Assembly: GCF_900167945.1 (NCBI RefSeq)
Contig: NZ_FUZA01000004.1
Coordinates: 310,001-374,000, forward strand
Source: Dyadobacter psychrophilus
Lineage (GTDB): Bacteria; Bacteroidota; Bacteroidia; Cytophagales; Spirosomataceae
Direction of reading: 5' to 3'
DNA: 64,000 nucleotides
How positions within the stretch are numbered: position 1 is the stretch's first letter; each line of letters starts with the position of its first letter. Under the pieces are notes generated by a model, which did not search any database, was not told where the DNA came from, and saw nothing but the letters and a program-made list of their open reading frames with translations. Position numbers and translations under genes: made by a program. Shown one piece after another: positions 1 through 9,028 of this stretch.

Positions 1-2595
1 GTGACTTATCTGGTGGGTTCCCGTCATGAAGGTTATGGCGAAACGGGTATGGCGCATTTGCTGGAACATATGGTTTTCAAAGGCACGCCCAAGCACCCGA
101 ACATTCCGCAGGAACTTACCGAGCACGGCGCCAGACCAAACGGAACGACCTGGTATGACAGAACCAACTATTTTGAAACATTTTCAGCCACTGAGGAAAA
201 CCTCAAATGGGCTTTGGATCTGGAATCCGACCGGATGGTGAATTCTTTTATTGCCAAAAAAGACCTGGACAGTGAATTCAGCGTTGTGCGCAATGAGTTT
301 GAATCCGGTGAAAACAGTCCCTTCCGGGTTTTGATGGAGCGCGTGATTTCCGGAGCTTTTTTATGGCATAACTATGGCAAATCGACCATTGGGAACCGTT
401 CCGACATTGAGAGGGTGCCGATTGACAATTTACAGGCTTTCTATAAAAAATATTATCAGCCTGATAATGCAGTGCTCACGGTTGCCGGAAAGATCGATGA
501 AGCCAAAACATTGGCGATGATCAATGATTATTTTGGTAAAATCGCAAAACCAGCGCGGGTGTTGCCGAAATCGTACACCTCCGAGCCGACGCAGGATGGT
601 GAGCGTTTTGTGGAATTGAAAAGAACCGGCGATGTGCAAATGCTGATGGCAGCTTACCACATTATGCCAGGTTCGCACGCGGATTATCCCGCAATGGAAG
701 TATTGACCGAGCTTTTAACGGCTGAACCAAACGGCAGGCTTTATAAAAATCTGGTTAATACCAAGAAGGCATCTTCTGAATTCGGTTTCAGCTTTCAGTT
801 GTTTGATCCTGGATTTGTGCTTTTTGGTGCAGAAGTTTTGAAAGAGAAATCTTTGGATGAGGCTAAAAAGGCATTTACAGCCACATTGGATTCAGCGGCT
901 GTTCTGAAACCTTCAAAAGAAGACATTGAGCGTGCAAAAACGACCATTCTGAAAAACTGGGACCTCGAATTCCGTAATTCTGAAAGGGTAGGTTTGAGCA
1001 TCAGCGAAGCGATTGCAACGGGCGACTGGCGGCTGGCGTTCCTGTTCCGCGATAACATCCGGAAAGTTTCCCCCGAAGATGTGTTCCGTGTTGCACAATA
1101 TTATTTCCGCCCTTCTAACCGGACATTAGGGACCTTTGTGCCCGAGTCAAACCCGGTGAGAGCCGAAATTCCGGAAGCACCGAATGTGGCGGATCTGGTT
1201 AAAGACTATAAAGGTGAGGCAGTTGTAGCGGAAGGCGAAGCTTTTGATCCGTCGCCAATGAATGTGGAAAGCCGCACGACGCGCATTGAAAAGCCCAACG
1301 CTATTGAGACGGCATTGCTCCCTAAAACAACAAGAGGAAATGTCGTAGCCGCAAAAATTACATTGCGTTATGGCGACGAAAAGAGTCTGGCAAACAAAGC
1401 AACCATTTCCGACCTTACCGGATCAATGTTGGACAAAGGCACAAAAACTAAAACCAGGCAGCAATTAAAAGACGAATTTGATAAGCTGAAAGCGAGGGTT
1501 AGCTTCTTTGGGATTAACAATCAGGCTGGCGCGAACATTGAAACTACAAAGGAAAACCTCCCTGCCGTTATGAAGCTGGTGGCAGAAGTTCTGAAAAATC
1601 CTGCATTCGACGAGACAGAATTTGAAAAGCTGAAACAGGAAGAATTGGCAGGGATAGAATCGCAACGCAGTGAACCGCAAGCGATTGCATTCAACCAATA
1701 TCGCCGGATCGTTACGCCTTATCCAAAAGGGGACATTCGTTACGTAGCCACATTCGATGAAGATGTGGAGAGCATCAAGGCAACGACCATTGACCAGATC
1801 AAGCAATTTCACAAGGATTTTTATGGTGCAAATAATGCTTCTGCAACGGTTGTAGGGGATTTTGACAAAGCAGCGCTTCAAAAAATCATTAATGATGAAT
1901 TTGGAACCTGGAAGAGTGTGAAGCCATTCACCCGCATTGCTTCGCCTTATGTTGCAGTGAAGGCAGAAAGCAAAATGCTGGAAACGCCGGACAAAGCGAA
2001 TGCCATGTTTATAGCAGGTCTTAATATGCCTTTACAGGACACAGACCCGGATTATCCGGCATTGGTAATTGGCAATTATCTGCTGGGCGGAGGTTTCCTG
2101 AACTCGCGCCTTGCCACGCGCATTCGCCAGAAAGAAGGATTGAGCTATGGCGTTGGTTCGCAATTCTCAGCTAGTTCGCTGGATAAAAACGGCACATTCA
2201 TGTCCTATGCGATCTATGCACCTCAGAATGCTGAAAAACTGGAAGCTGCTTTTAAAGAGGAGATTGAGAAAACAATGAAGGAAGGTTTCACAGCGGAGGA
2301 ATTGAAAGCTGCGAAATCCGGTTATCTGCAATCGAGACAGGTGGGAAGGTCGCAAGATGCATCGCTGGCTAACACGTTGACCAACAACCTGTATCTGAAC
2401 AGAACAATGCAGTGGGACGCGGATTTTGAGAAAAAAATTGAAGCATTAACCCCTGAGCAGATCAAAGCCGCCTTTAACAAGCACATTGATTATAATAAGC
2501 TTGTGATCATTAAGGCAGGAGATTTTGCAAAAGCCAAAAAAGGCGCCCCTGCAGCCGCTGCGCCTGCACCGTTGGGTGGAAGTGAGAAAAAATAG
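1..2595 (+). CDS. M16 family zinc metallopeptidase (5' end cut by window)
   Basis: A two-domain pitrilysin-type (M16) peptidase. The visible 864 residues begin just before the inverted zinc motif HLLEH (residues 19-23), and the third ligand is Glu99, 76 residues after the second His as the family requires. The second half (about residues 430-850) is the inactive M16 repeat: it lacks HxxEH but keeps the NSRLATRIRQKEGLSYGVG segment near residues 700-720 that helps bind substrate. The first codon is an in-frame GTG at base 1, but family members carry roughly 50 or more residues plus a signal peptide before this point, so I read it as internal. The C-terminus is Ala/Pro/Lys-rich. It probably acts as a periplasmic or outer-membrane peptidase (inference). 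A hairpin terminator follows. Confidence 0.93.
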   Translation: MTYLVGSRHEGYGETGMAHLLEHMVFKGTPKHPNIPQELTEHGARPNGTTWYDRTNYFETFSATEENLKWALDLESDRMVNSFIAKKDLDSEFSVVRNEFESGENSPFRVLMERVISGAFLWHNYGKSTIGNRSDIERVPIDNLQAFYKKYYQPDNAVLTVAGKIDEAKTLAMINDYFGKIAKPARVLPKSYTSEPTQDGERFVELKRTGDVQMLMAAYHIMPGSHADYPAMEVLTELLTAEPNGRLYKNLVNTKKASSEFGFSFQLFDPGFVLFGAEVLKEKSLDEAKKAFTATLDSAAVLKPSKEDIERAKTTILKNWDLEFRNSERVGLSISEAIATGDWRLAFLFRDNIRKVSPEDVFRVAQYYFRPSNRTLGTFVPESNPVRAEIPEAPNVADLVKDYKGEAVVAEGEAFDPSPMNVESRTTRIEKPNAIETALLPKTTRGNVVAAKITLRYGDEKSLANKATISDLTGSMLDKGTKTKTRQQLKDEFDKLKARVSFFGINNQAGANIETTKENLPAVMKLVAEVLKNPAFDETEFEKLKQEELAGIESQRSEPQAIAFNQYRRIVTPYPKGDIRYVATFDEDVESIKATTIDQIKQFHKDFYGANNASATVVGDFDKAALQKIINDEFGTWKSVKPFTRIASPYVAVKAESKMLETPDKANAMFIAGLNMPLQDTDPDYPALVIGNYLLGGGFLNSRLATRIRQKEGLSYGVGSQFSASSLDKNGTFMSYAIYAPQNAEKLEAAFKEEIEKTMKEGFTAEELKAAKSGYLQSRQVGRSQDASLANTLTNNLYLNRTMQWDADFEKKIEALTPEQIKAAFNKHIDYNKLVIIKAGDFAKAKKGAPAAAAPAPLGGSEKK

Positions 2596-2619
2596 CGTCC
2601 TGAATATTAATAAAGAATT

Positions 2620-2646
2620 AAACCGGTGGCAATTTGCCACCGGTTT
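2620..2646 (+). terminator. Hairpin terminator after the M16 peptidase gene
   Basis: A perfect 12-13 bp inverted repeat (AACCGGTGGCAA against TTGCCACCGGTT) lies 25 bases after the stop codon. The T-run behind it is short, so it may be only partly efficient. Confidence 0.6.
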
Positions 2647-2717
2647 CTGCTTTTAAAGCAGTACATCTTTATCTTTGCCGAGTATATAAGGAAACCTTTA
2701 CGCTACATGCCTCTCCA

Positions 2718-4394
2718 ATGAAATTGATACCCAATCTGATACTGAGATGCCTGATTGCAGGACTCATCATTAGCCCATCCGTTTTCAGTCAGTCAAAAAC
2801 AAAAACAGCCACAGCTAACTCAGGCAAACTGGCTCGTCCCAAGCTTGTTGTGGGTATTGTTGTGGATCAGATGCGCTATGATTATTTGTATCGCTATTAC
2901 GACAAATACAAGGAAGGTGGTTTGAAAAGATTGATGAATGAGGGTTTCAACTGCCGGAACAATCATTATCACTACGCATTAACCGTTACCGCAGCAGGAC
3001 ATTCGGCCGTTTACACCGGGTCATTGCCAGCCATTAACGGCATTGTAGGAAATGATTGGTATGACAGTCAGGCCGCAAAAACGGTTTACTGCACCGATGA
3101 CAGCACAGTAGCAACGGTAGGAAGCAATAATGGTGCAGTCGGCAAAATGTCGCCAAGAAATTTGCTCACCAGCACCGTGACGGATCAGCTACGCATTGCG
3201 ACCAATTTCCGTTCCAAAACCATCGGCGTAGCGATCAAAGACCGCGCCTCAATTTTGCCTGCGGGACATGCCGCATCAGGTGCTTACTGGTTTGATGCAA
3301 AAACAGGAAACTTTGTAACCAGCACTTATTACCGGGATAATTTGCCGGATTGGGTGACTGCCTATAACAACCGCAAAATGCCCTCTGAGTATTCAAAAGC
3401 AGGCTGGAAATTATTGCTGCCAGCTGATCAATACACACAAAGCACCGCAGACGACGTAGTTTGGGAAGGGAAAATTTCGGGTGAGCCAAAATCTGTATTT
3501 CCGCACGAACTGATTGGGACTGCTGGCGATGCTTACACGGTAATTACAACTTCCCCATGGGGTAATACTATGACAAAAGATATGGCTATTGCGGCCATTA
3601 AGGGTGAAAATTTGGGCAAAGGAGCTGACACGGACTTTCTGGCCGTGAGTTTCTCTACACCGGACCGCATCGGACATGCATTCGGGCCTAATTCCGTTGA
3701 GCAAGAGGACAATTATTTAAAACTGGACATGGAATTTGCTGATCTGTTCAATTTCCTCGATACATGGACAGGCAAAGGCAATTACACTGTTTTCCTCACA
3801 GCGGATCACGGAGCAATGGACGTTCCGGCATTCTGGAAAGAAAACAAGCTGCCCGCTGGCCTGATGAGCGCAACCGCATTAACTCGTGCGGTAGTGAAAT
3901 CCTTGAACGATGCTTATGGCGAAGGTGATTACGTGGCGGCTTTTGAAAATTATCAGATCTATCTCAATAAAAAGCTTTTAAAAGAAAAGAAAGTAACCGT
4001 TTCAGATGCCTACCAGGTGTTGCGGACGGCATTGCTTCCGATGGAAGGCGTTGCAGACGTGCTGAACCTGACAGACATTGGCCGCGCTCCTCTGAATACG
4101 TATCAGTTAGAAATGTATAAGAATAATATTAATGCAAAACGCAGCGGTGATATTCAGCTGATTGTTCAGCCGGGCTGGTTTGCAGCTTCCTACTCCACCG
4201 GCACCGACCACGGAACCCCTTATAACTACGACACACACGTTCCGTTCCTGCTTTACGGATGGGGTGTGAACAAGGGCGAAACGTTACGCCGGACCACCAT
4301 TGCCGACATTGCCCCCACGATTTCCGCACTGCTGCACATTCTGCCACCGAGCGGAAATGTAGGAAATGCAGTGGAAGAGGCTTTGAAAAAATGA
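2718..4394 (+). CDS. PafA-like alkaline phosphatase, first tandem copy
   Basis: A 558-residue secreted phosphomonoesterase of the alkaline phosphatase superfamily. I chose the ATG at 2718 because it starts directly with a signal peptide (MKLIPNLILRC...SVFSQ); the frame is open further upstream without a sensible start. Spacing matches the published PafA active site: Asp50 (metal), Thr91 (nucleophile), Asn112, and Lys174/Arg176 in IKDR, equivalent to PafA D38, T79, N100, K162 and R164. The later metal ligands sit in DRIGH, TADHG and the final TDHGTPYNYDT. The Lys/Arg pair marks monoesterases rather than diesterases. A close paralogue follows 59 bases downstream. It likely releases phosphate from organic esters in the periplasm. 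Confidence 0.88.
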   Translation: MKLIPNLILRCLIAGLIISPSVFSQSKTKTATANSGKLARPKLVVGIVVDQMRYDYLYRYYDKYKEGGLKRLMNEGFNCRNNHYHYALTVTAAGHSAVYTGSLPAINGIVGNDWYDSQAAKTVYCTDDSTVATVGSNNGAVGKMSPRNLLTSTVTDQLRIATNFRSKTIGVAIKDRASILPAGHAASGAYWFDAKTGNFVTSTYYRDNLPDWVTAYNNRKMPSEYSKAGWKLLLPADQYTQSTADDVVWEGKISGEPKSVFPHELIGTAGDAYTVITTSPWGNTMTKDMAIAAIKGENLGKGADTDFLAVSFSTPDRIGHAFGPNSVEQEDNYLKLDMEFADLFNFLDTWTGKGNYTVFLTADHGAMDVPAFWKENKLPAGLMSATALTRAVVKSLNDAYGEGDYVAAFENYQIYLNKKLLKEKKVTVSDAYQVLRTALLPMEGVADVLNLTDIGRAPLNTYQLEMYKNNINAKRSGDIQLIVQPGWFAASYSTGTDHGTPYNYDTHVPFLLYGWGVNKGETLRRTTIADIAPTISALLHILPPSGNVGNAVEEALKK

Positions 4395-4402
4395 TTATAG
4401 TC

Positions 4403-4430
4403 CCTTGCAGGTGCTGTCTGCAAGGTCTTT
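4403..4430 (+). terminator. Hairpin terminator between the two phosphatase genes
   Basis: The stem CCTTGCAG/CTGCAAGG with a 7-base loop is followed by a T-rich tail. It suggests that the two phosphatase copies are at least partly transcribed separately. Confidence 0.6.
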
Positions 4431-4453
4431 TATTTAATTAATATTCCTGAACC

Positions 4454-6109
4454 GTGAGAAAAATTTGCTTAAAAGCAATGCTTGTACTGCTTTCCATGTC
4501 TGCATTTGCCCAAACGTCTAAAAAAGTAACCCCTAAATCTTCTTCCCTCGCCCGTCCCAAACTTGTTGTCGGTATTGTGGTGGATCAGATGCGCTATGAT
4601 TATTTGTATCGCTATTACGATCTCTATCAGGAAGGTGGTTTTAAAAGAATGATGAATGAAGGTTTCAATTGCCGGAATAACCATTACAGTTATGCATTAA
4701 CCGTCACTGCCGCCGGGCATGCATCAGCTTACACTGGCTCCGTGCCTGCAATCAATGGCATTGTGGGCAATGAATGGTTTGACCCGATCAAAAAGCAGAG
4801 TGTTTATTGTGTGGAAGACAGCACAGTGAAAACGGTAGGGAGTAATAATCCAACAGTTGGTAAAATGTCGCCCAAAAACTTGTTAACCAGCACGGTTTCT
4901 GATCAACTAAGGATAGCAACCAACTTTCGTAATAAAACGGTTGCCGTTGCAATTAAGGACAGAGGATCGATTTTGCCAGGCGGACACACGGCCAATGGTT
5001 CTTACTGGTTCGATTCCAAAACAGGCAACTGGGTTACCAGCACCTATTATATGGACGAGCTTCCACAATGGGTAAAGGATTATAATGCTAAAAAAATGCC
5101 TTCTGAATATTTGAAAAAGGGCTGGCAGTTGCTATTGTCCGCGGACAATTACGGACAAAGTTCTGCGGATGATGTGGATTGGGAGGGGAAGCTTCCTGGC
5201 GCAAAAAGACCGGTATTTCCGTATGAGCTGGCTGGTCTGGCTGGTGATGCATTTGGTGTGGTAACCGACACGCCCTGGGGAAATACGATTACAAAAGAAA
5301 TGGCCATTGAGGCGATTAAAGGAGAGAATCTGGGTAAAGGAAAAGACACGGATTTCCTGGCGATCAGTTTTTCATCAACAGATAAAATCGGGCATAGAGT
5401 AGGGCCCAATTCCATAGAGCAACAAGACGATTTTTTGCGCCTCGACCGTGAATTTGCAGAGCTTTTCGGGTTCCTTGATGGCTGGGCTGGAAAAGGCGAA
5501 TATACCGTGTTCCTGACAGCCGATCATGGCGTAGTGGATGTTCCGGGCTTTGCGGCAGCGCATAAGCTTCCTTCCGGGTTAGTGGAACGCCGCGTTGTGA
5601 ATGCGACTGTTGATAAAGCGTTGGATGATGCCTTTGGAAAAGAAAAATATGTGCTGAGCAGAGAAAACAACCAGCTTTATTTTGACCACGATCTTTTGCA
5701 AAAAAAGAAAATAACCGTTGCAATGGCGACAGAAGTGATCCGTGAAGCATTGCTGAAAGTTCCTGGCGTAGCGGACGTGCTGAACCTGGCGGATATGGGA
5801 AAAGCGCCTTTGAACACTTACCAGCTGGAATTATACAAGAACAATGTGAATGCCAAGCGCAGCGGAGATGTGCAGATCCTCGCAGAGCCAGGATGGTTTT
5901 ACGGAACGCCAACCGGAACATCACACGGCACGCCTTACAATTACGACACGCAGGTTCCTTTTGTGATGTTTGGCTGGGGAATTAATAAAGGCGAAACATT
6001 ACGCAGAACCTCCGTCTCAGACATTGCGCCGACCATTGCTTCATTGCTGCACATTTTGCCTGCCAGCGGTAACATTGGAAATCCGGTGGAAGAGGCTATA
6101 AAGAAGTAA
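4454..6109 (+). CDS. PafA-like alkaline phosphatase, second tandem copy
   Basis: A 551-residue paralogue of the preceding gene, by eye about 70% identical with long identical DNA runs in the N-terminal third. The start is GTG at 4454, giving the signal peptide MRKICLKAMLVLLSMSAFAQ; an ATG eight codons later (4478) would truncate it. Asp44, Thr85, Asn106 and the IKDR pair are all kept, as are DKIGH, TADHG and TSHGTPYNYDT. The copies differ near the last His ligand (TGTDHG against TGTSHG) and in the surface region around DVPGFAAAHKLP. Both look catalytically intact, so the duplication may serve different substrates or higher dosage (inference). Confidence 0.88.
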   Translation: MRKICLKAMLVLLSMSAFAQTSKKVTPKSSSLARPKLVVGIVVDQMRYDYLYRYYDLYQEGGFKRMMNEGFNCRNNHYSYALTVTAAGHASAYTGSVPAINGIVGNEWFDPIKKQSVYCVEDSTVKTVGSNNPTVGKMSPKNLLTSTVSDQLRIATNFRNKTVAVAIKDRGSILPGGHTANGSYWFDSKTGNWVTSTYYMDELPQWVKDYNAKKMPSEYLKKGWQLLLSADNYGQSSADDVDWEGKLPGAKRPVFPYELAGLAGDAFGVVTDTPWGNTITKEMAIEAIKGENLGKGKDTDFLAISFSSTDKIGHRVGPNSIEQQDDFLRLDREFAELFGFLDGWAGKGEYTVFLTADHGVVDVPGFAAAHKLPSGLVERRVVNATVDKALDDAFGKEKYVLSRENNQLYFDHDLLQKKKITVAMATEVIREALLKVPGVADVLNLADMGKAPLNTYQLELYKNNVNAKRSGDVQILAEPGWFYGTPTGTSHGTPYNYDTQVPFVMFGWGINKGETLRRTSVSDIAPTIASLLHILPASGNIGNPVEEAIKK

Positions 6110-6120
6110 ACTATCCGAGA

Positions 6121-6168
6121 AAGAGAGTGCATAGCGGGATCCATCCTTGCTATGCAGCCTCTTTTTTA
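6121..6168. terminator. Terminator between convergent phosphatase and NfeD genes
   Basis: The stem TGCATAGC/GCTATGCA with a 13-base loop is flanked by AAGAGAG on the left and a CTCTTTTTTATTTT tail on the right. It can serve both converging transcripts, with the stronger T-run on the plus strand. Confidence 0.65.
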
Positions 6169-6177
6169 TTTTAATGT

Positions 6178-6612
6178 TCAGGATTCTTCAACAATCAGCA
6201 GAATGCCATCCGCTTGCTTGATTACGACTTTGCTTCCGGCCGCTATGGAGGTGTGGTTGATGGAGTTTGCTTTCCATTCTGCGCCGCGGTAGTAAATTTT
6301 TCCTTCTCCTTCTGCCGGAATGTCCTTGATAACCATAGCTGTTTCACCCACAAACTCATTATATTCCGAAGCACCCTTGCGATCCAGCAACCTGCGTGCA
6401 TGTTTGCGTAAAACGAGCATGGAAACGAGCGAAATAACGGAAAAGGCTATAATCTGACTTTCCGTGCTGTTAAGTAAACCTACGGCCGCGAGTAATGAGG
6501 TAAAAAGCGCCCCGATCGCAAAAAAAACAAAAACAAGTAAAACACTGACCAATTCTGCGATGAGCATGATCAACCCGACGATAAGCCATATTTGCGGCAA
6601 CGATAAATCCAT
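6178..6612 (-). CDS. NfeD-like membrane protein
   Basis: A 144-residue protein with about three hydrophobic helices in the first 75 residues, then a soluble C-terminal domain of about 70 residues with the small beta-barrel (OB-fold) pattern of NfeD proteins (VGETAMVIKDI...GKIYYRGAEWKA). I prefer the ATG at 6612, which begins MDLSLPQIWLIV one base after the stop of the upstream gene. The longer frame from 6639 would overlap that gene by 26 bases. NfeD proteins are normally encoded beside SPFH/stomatin proteins, as here, and the pair is thought to work in membrane microdomain organisation or quality control. Confidence 0.85.
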   Translation of the reverse strand: MDLSLPQIWLIVGLIMLIAELVSVLLVFVFFAIGALFTSLLAAVGLLNSTESQIIAFSVISLVSMLVLRKHARRLLDRKGASEYNEFVGETAMVIKDIPAEGEGKIYYRGAEWKANSINHTSIAAGSKVVIKQADGILLIVEES

Positions 6613-6613
6613 A

Positions 6614-7525
6614 CTATTTTTTCGGTTCGGATTTAACAACAGTGAGCGCCGTGGCTATCAAAGAGCCTATATCAGCAAGGTTAGCTGGTAAAATAAGCGT
6701 ATTGCCCGCTTTGGCCAGCTTGCCAAATTGTTCCACATAATTTTCTGCAACTTTTAGCTGAACAGCTTCCGAGCCTCCATCCATCTGAATGGCCTGCGCC
6801 ACGAGCCTGATACTTTCCGCAGTTGCCTCCGCAACAGACCTTAAAGCTGCTGCTTCGCCTTCTGCCTCATTAATTTGTCTCAATCTAAGACCTTCCGATT
6901 CTAGAACGACCTTTTGCTTTTGTCCTTCGGCAACATTGATCGCTGCCTGTTTTTCACCGTCAGACTGCAAAATCACAGCCCTTCTTTCCCTTTCTGCCTG
7001 CATTTGTTTTTCCATAGCAATCAGAACGCTTTGCGGCGGTGTGATATTCTTAATCTCGTAGCGTAAAACTTTCACGCCCCATCCCGTAGCAGCTTCGTCA
7101 ACCGACTCTACTACAGCACGGTTAACGGTCATGCGTTCTTCAAATGTTTTATCAAGATCAAGCTTGCCGATTTCGCTGCGCATGGTGGTTTGGGCGAGCT
7201 GGATTACTGCAAATGTGTAGTCTGCAATCCCGTAAGCGGCTTTTTTGGGATCAATAACCTGTATAAATATAACGCCGTCCATGCGCACCTGCACGTTGTC
7301 GCGCGTAATGCATATCTGTTCGGGAATGTCAATGGCAGTTTCTTTAAGTGTGTATTTGTAGGCAATGCGGTCGAAAAACGGGATAATGAAGTTGATGCCC
7401 GGTTGCAGGACGGCGTAAAATTTACCAAGCCGCTCCATAATGTAGGCGGTTTGCTGGGGGATCACTTTCACGGTCATCAGGATCGTGAATACAACGAGAA
7501 CTAATAATACTAATAGTGGGGTCAT
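6614..7525 (-). CDS. SPFH/Band 7 (stomatin-like, QmcA-type) membrane protein
   Basis: A 303-residue stomatin-family protein. Residues 1-20 are an N-terminal membrane anchor, the SPFH/Band 7 domain follows (TAYIMERLGKFYAVLQPGIN ... DGVIFIQVIDPKKA), then an Ala/Glu/Gln-rich coiled coil (about residues 165-230) typical of oligomerising paraslipins. It is immediately followed by the NfeD-like gene, one base apart, so the two are almost certainly co-translated. It probably forms ring or cage assemblies in the inner membrane. The exact partner is not visible from sequence. Confidence 0.9.
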   Translation of the reverse strand: MTPLLVLLVLVVFTILMTVKVIPQQTAYIMERLGKFYAVLQPGINFIIPFFDRIAYKYTLKETAIDIPEQICITRDNVQVRMDGVIFIQVIDPKKAAYGIADYTFAVIQLAQTTMRSEIGKLDLDKTFEERMTVNRAVVESVDEAATGWGVKVLRYEIKNITPPQSVLIAMEKQMQAERERRAVILQSDGEKQAAINVAEGQKQKVVLESEGLRLRQINEAEGEAAALRSVAEATAESIRLVAQAIQMDGGSEAVQLKVAENYVEQFGKLAKAGNTLILPANLADIGSLIATALTVVKSEPKK

Positions 7526-7650
7526 ATCAAGTCAGGTAATGGTCTATTGCGAAAATAACCATAACACGACTTCCTTCCTACTCCTTCTTGCATCAGTGCG
7601 ACGGAAACTTGCTCGTCGGTTTAAGATGGGGATGGATGGTTATTGGTATA

Positions 7651-8817
7651 TCAATTTTTCAATATTTCTTTTGATATTACCATTTTTTGAATTTCACTTG
7701 TCCCCTCGCCAATGGTGCAGAGTTTGCTGTCGCGATAGAATTTTTCGGCGGGGTAATCTTTCACAAAACCATATCCACCAAAGATCTGAACAGCCTCATT
7801 GGCCACTCTGACGGCGGTTTCCGAAGAATGATATTTAGCCACAGCGCTCGGCAGCGTCACTTTTTGCCCCGCATCCTTCAATGCTGCGGCATGAAATGTT
7901 AATAATGAAGAAGCCTGCACATCCGTGTACATATCGGCGAGCTTAAAAGCAATCGCCTGGAAATCACAGATTGCTTTACCAAACTGCTTACGTTCCTTGG
8001 AGTAAGCCAGAGCGGCTTCATATGCGCCTAATGCCGTGCCCACACCCAATGCTGCAATAGAGATCCGGCCACCATCCAGCACCTTTAAGGATTGTATAAA
8101 ACCATCACCCACTTCGCCTAGCCTCTGGCTGTCCGAAACACGGCAATCCTGAAAAATAAGCTCCACCGTCTCCGAAGCGCGCATGCCGAGTTTATCCTCT
8201 TTTCGTCCGGAAGTAAAACCGGGTGTGCCTTGCTCAATAATGAATGCGGTTGCTCCGTGCTTGTCGCCGGGCTCGCCGGTTCTGGTAATAATGACGGCGA
8301 CGTCTCCCGATTTTCCGTTTGTTATAAAGTTCTTGGAACCGTTAATGATCCAGTCGTTTCCATCGCGCACTGCAACTGTTCGCATATTACCCGCGTCTGA
8401 GCCTGTATTGGGTTCGGTGAGTCCCCAGGCGCCCACATTCTGCCCGGAAGCCAGCTTGGGAAGATAGGTTTGTTTTTGTTCCTCATTGCCAAACATTAAT
8501 ATGTGATTTGTGCAAAGGGAATTGTGTGCAGCCATAGATAATCCAACAGAAGGATCCGTTTTCGAGAGCTCTATGATCGCGGTAACATATTCTTTATATC
8601 CTAATCCCGACCCTCCGTACGATTCCGGCACCAGCATGCCCATCAGGCCCAGTTCACCCAGGCTGTGAAACAATGTTTTGGGGAATTGCTGGGCTTCATC
8701 CCACTCCCTTATATTAGGCTTTATATGGATAGTCGCGAAGTCTTTAACCGTTTCCCGGATCAGGTCACAGGTTTGTTCACGCTGGCTTTCAATAGAATCC
8801 TCTTTGATCAAGTCCAT
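7651..8817 (-). CDS. Acyl-CoA dehydrogenase
   Basis: A 388-residue flavoprotein of the short/branched-chain acyl-CoA dehydrogenase type, oxidising acyl-CoA to enoyl-CoA with FAD. The N-terminal helical domain is followed by the family signature WGLTEPNTGSDAGNM around residue 130 and by GMRASETVELIFQDCRV. The C-terminal segment FGGYGFVKDYPAEKFYRD leads to CTIGEGTSEIQ, in which Glu371 stands at the catalytic-base position. It has no partner beta-oxidation gene beside it, so its chain-length preference cannot be inferred from context. Confidence 0.92.
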   Translation of the reverse strand: MDLIKEDSIESQREQTCDLIRETVKDFATIHIKPNIREWDEAQQFPKTLFHSLGELGLMGMLVPESYGGSGLGYKEYVTAIIELSKTDPSVGLSMAAHNSLCTNHILMFGNEEQKQTYLPKLASGQNVGAWGLTEPNTGSDAGNMRTVAVRDGNDWIINGSKNFITNGKSGDVAVIITRTGEPGDKHGATAFIIEQGTPGFTSGRKEDKLGMRASETVELIFQDCRVSDSQRLGEVGDGFIQSLKVLDGGRISIAALGVGTALGAYEAALAYSKERKQFGKAICDFQAIAFKLADMYTDVQASSLLTFHAAALKDAGQKVTLPSAVAKYHSSETAVRVANEAVQIFGGYGFVKDYPAEKFYRDSKLCTIGEGTSEIQKMVISKEILKN

Positions 8818-8928
8818 TTTTGTTGATGATTATATAGTGATATCCAATGTTAGCAAGATTTGTATAAAAATCACCATCCGTAAACGAACAAATCCTACAT
8901 CATGCGGTGAAGATTCGTATAAAAAAAT

Positions 8929-8936
8929 TACTTTTG
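8929..8936 (+). promoter_or_regulatory. Possible -7 promoter box upstream of ugd
   Basis: TACTTTTG fits the Bacteroidota -7 consensus TAnnTTTG exactly and lies 92 bases before the ugd start codon. I see no matching TTG at the -33 distance, so this is a weak call. Confidence 0.3.
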
Positions 8937-9028
8937 CATACCACGAAGATTTACCGTCTTGGTTAAGTACAATATTTTAACGTTAATTAATAAGTGTCAT
9001 AACAGCTATATAATAATTATCACATTTT

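Noticed and set aside
2634..2717. An upstream in-frame extension of the first phosphatase
   Set aside because: It begins inside the preceding terminator and would bury the signal peptide; the ATG at 2718 is the sensible start.
5364..5924. A 186-codon minus-strand frame opposite the second phosphatase
   Set aside because: Its product has no recognisable domain and lies wholly opposite a conserved enzyme gene.
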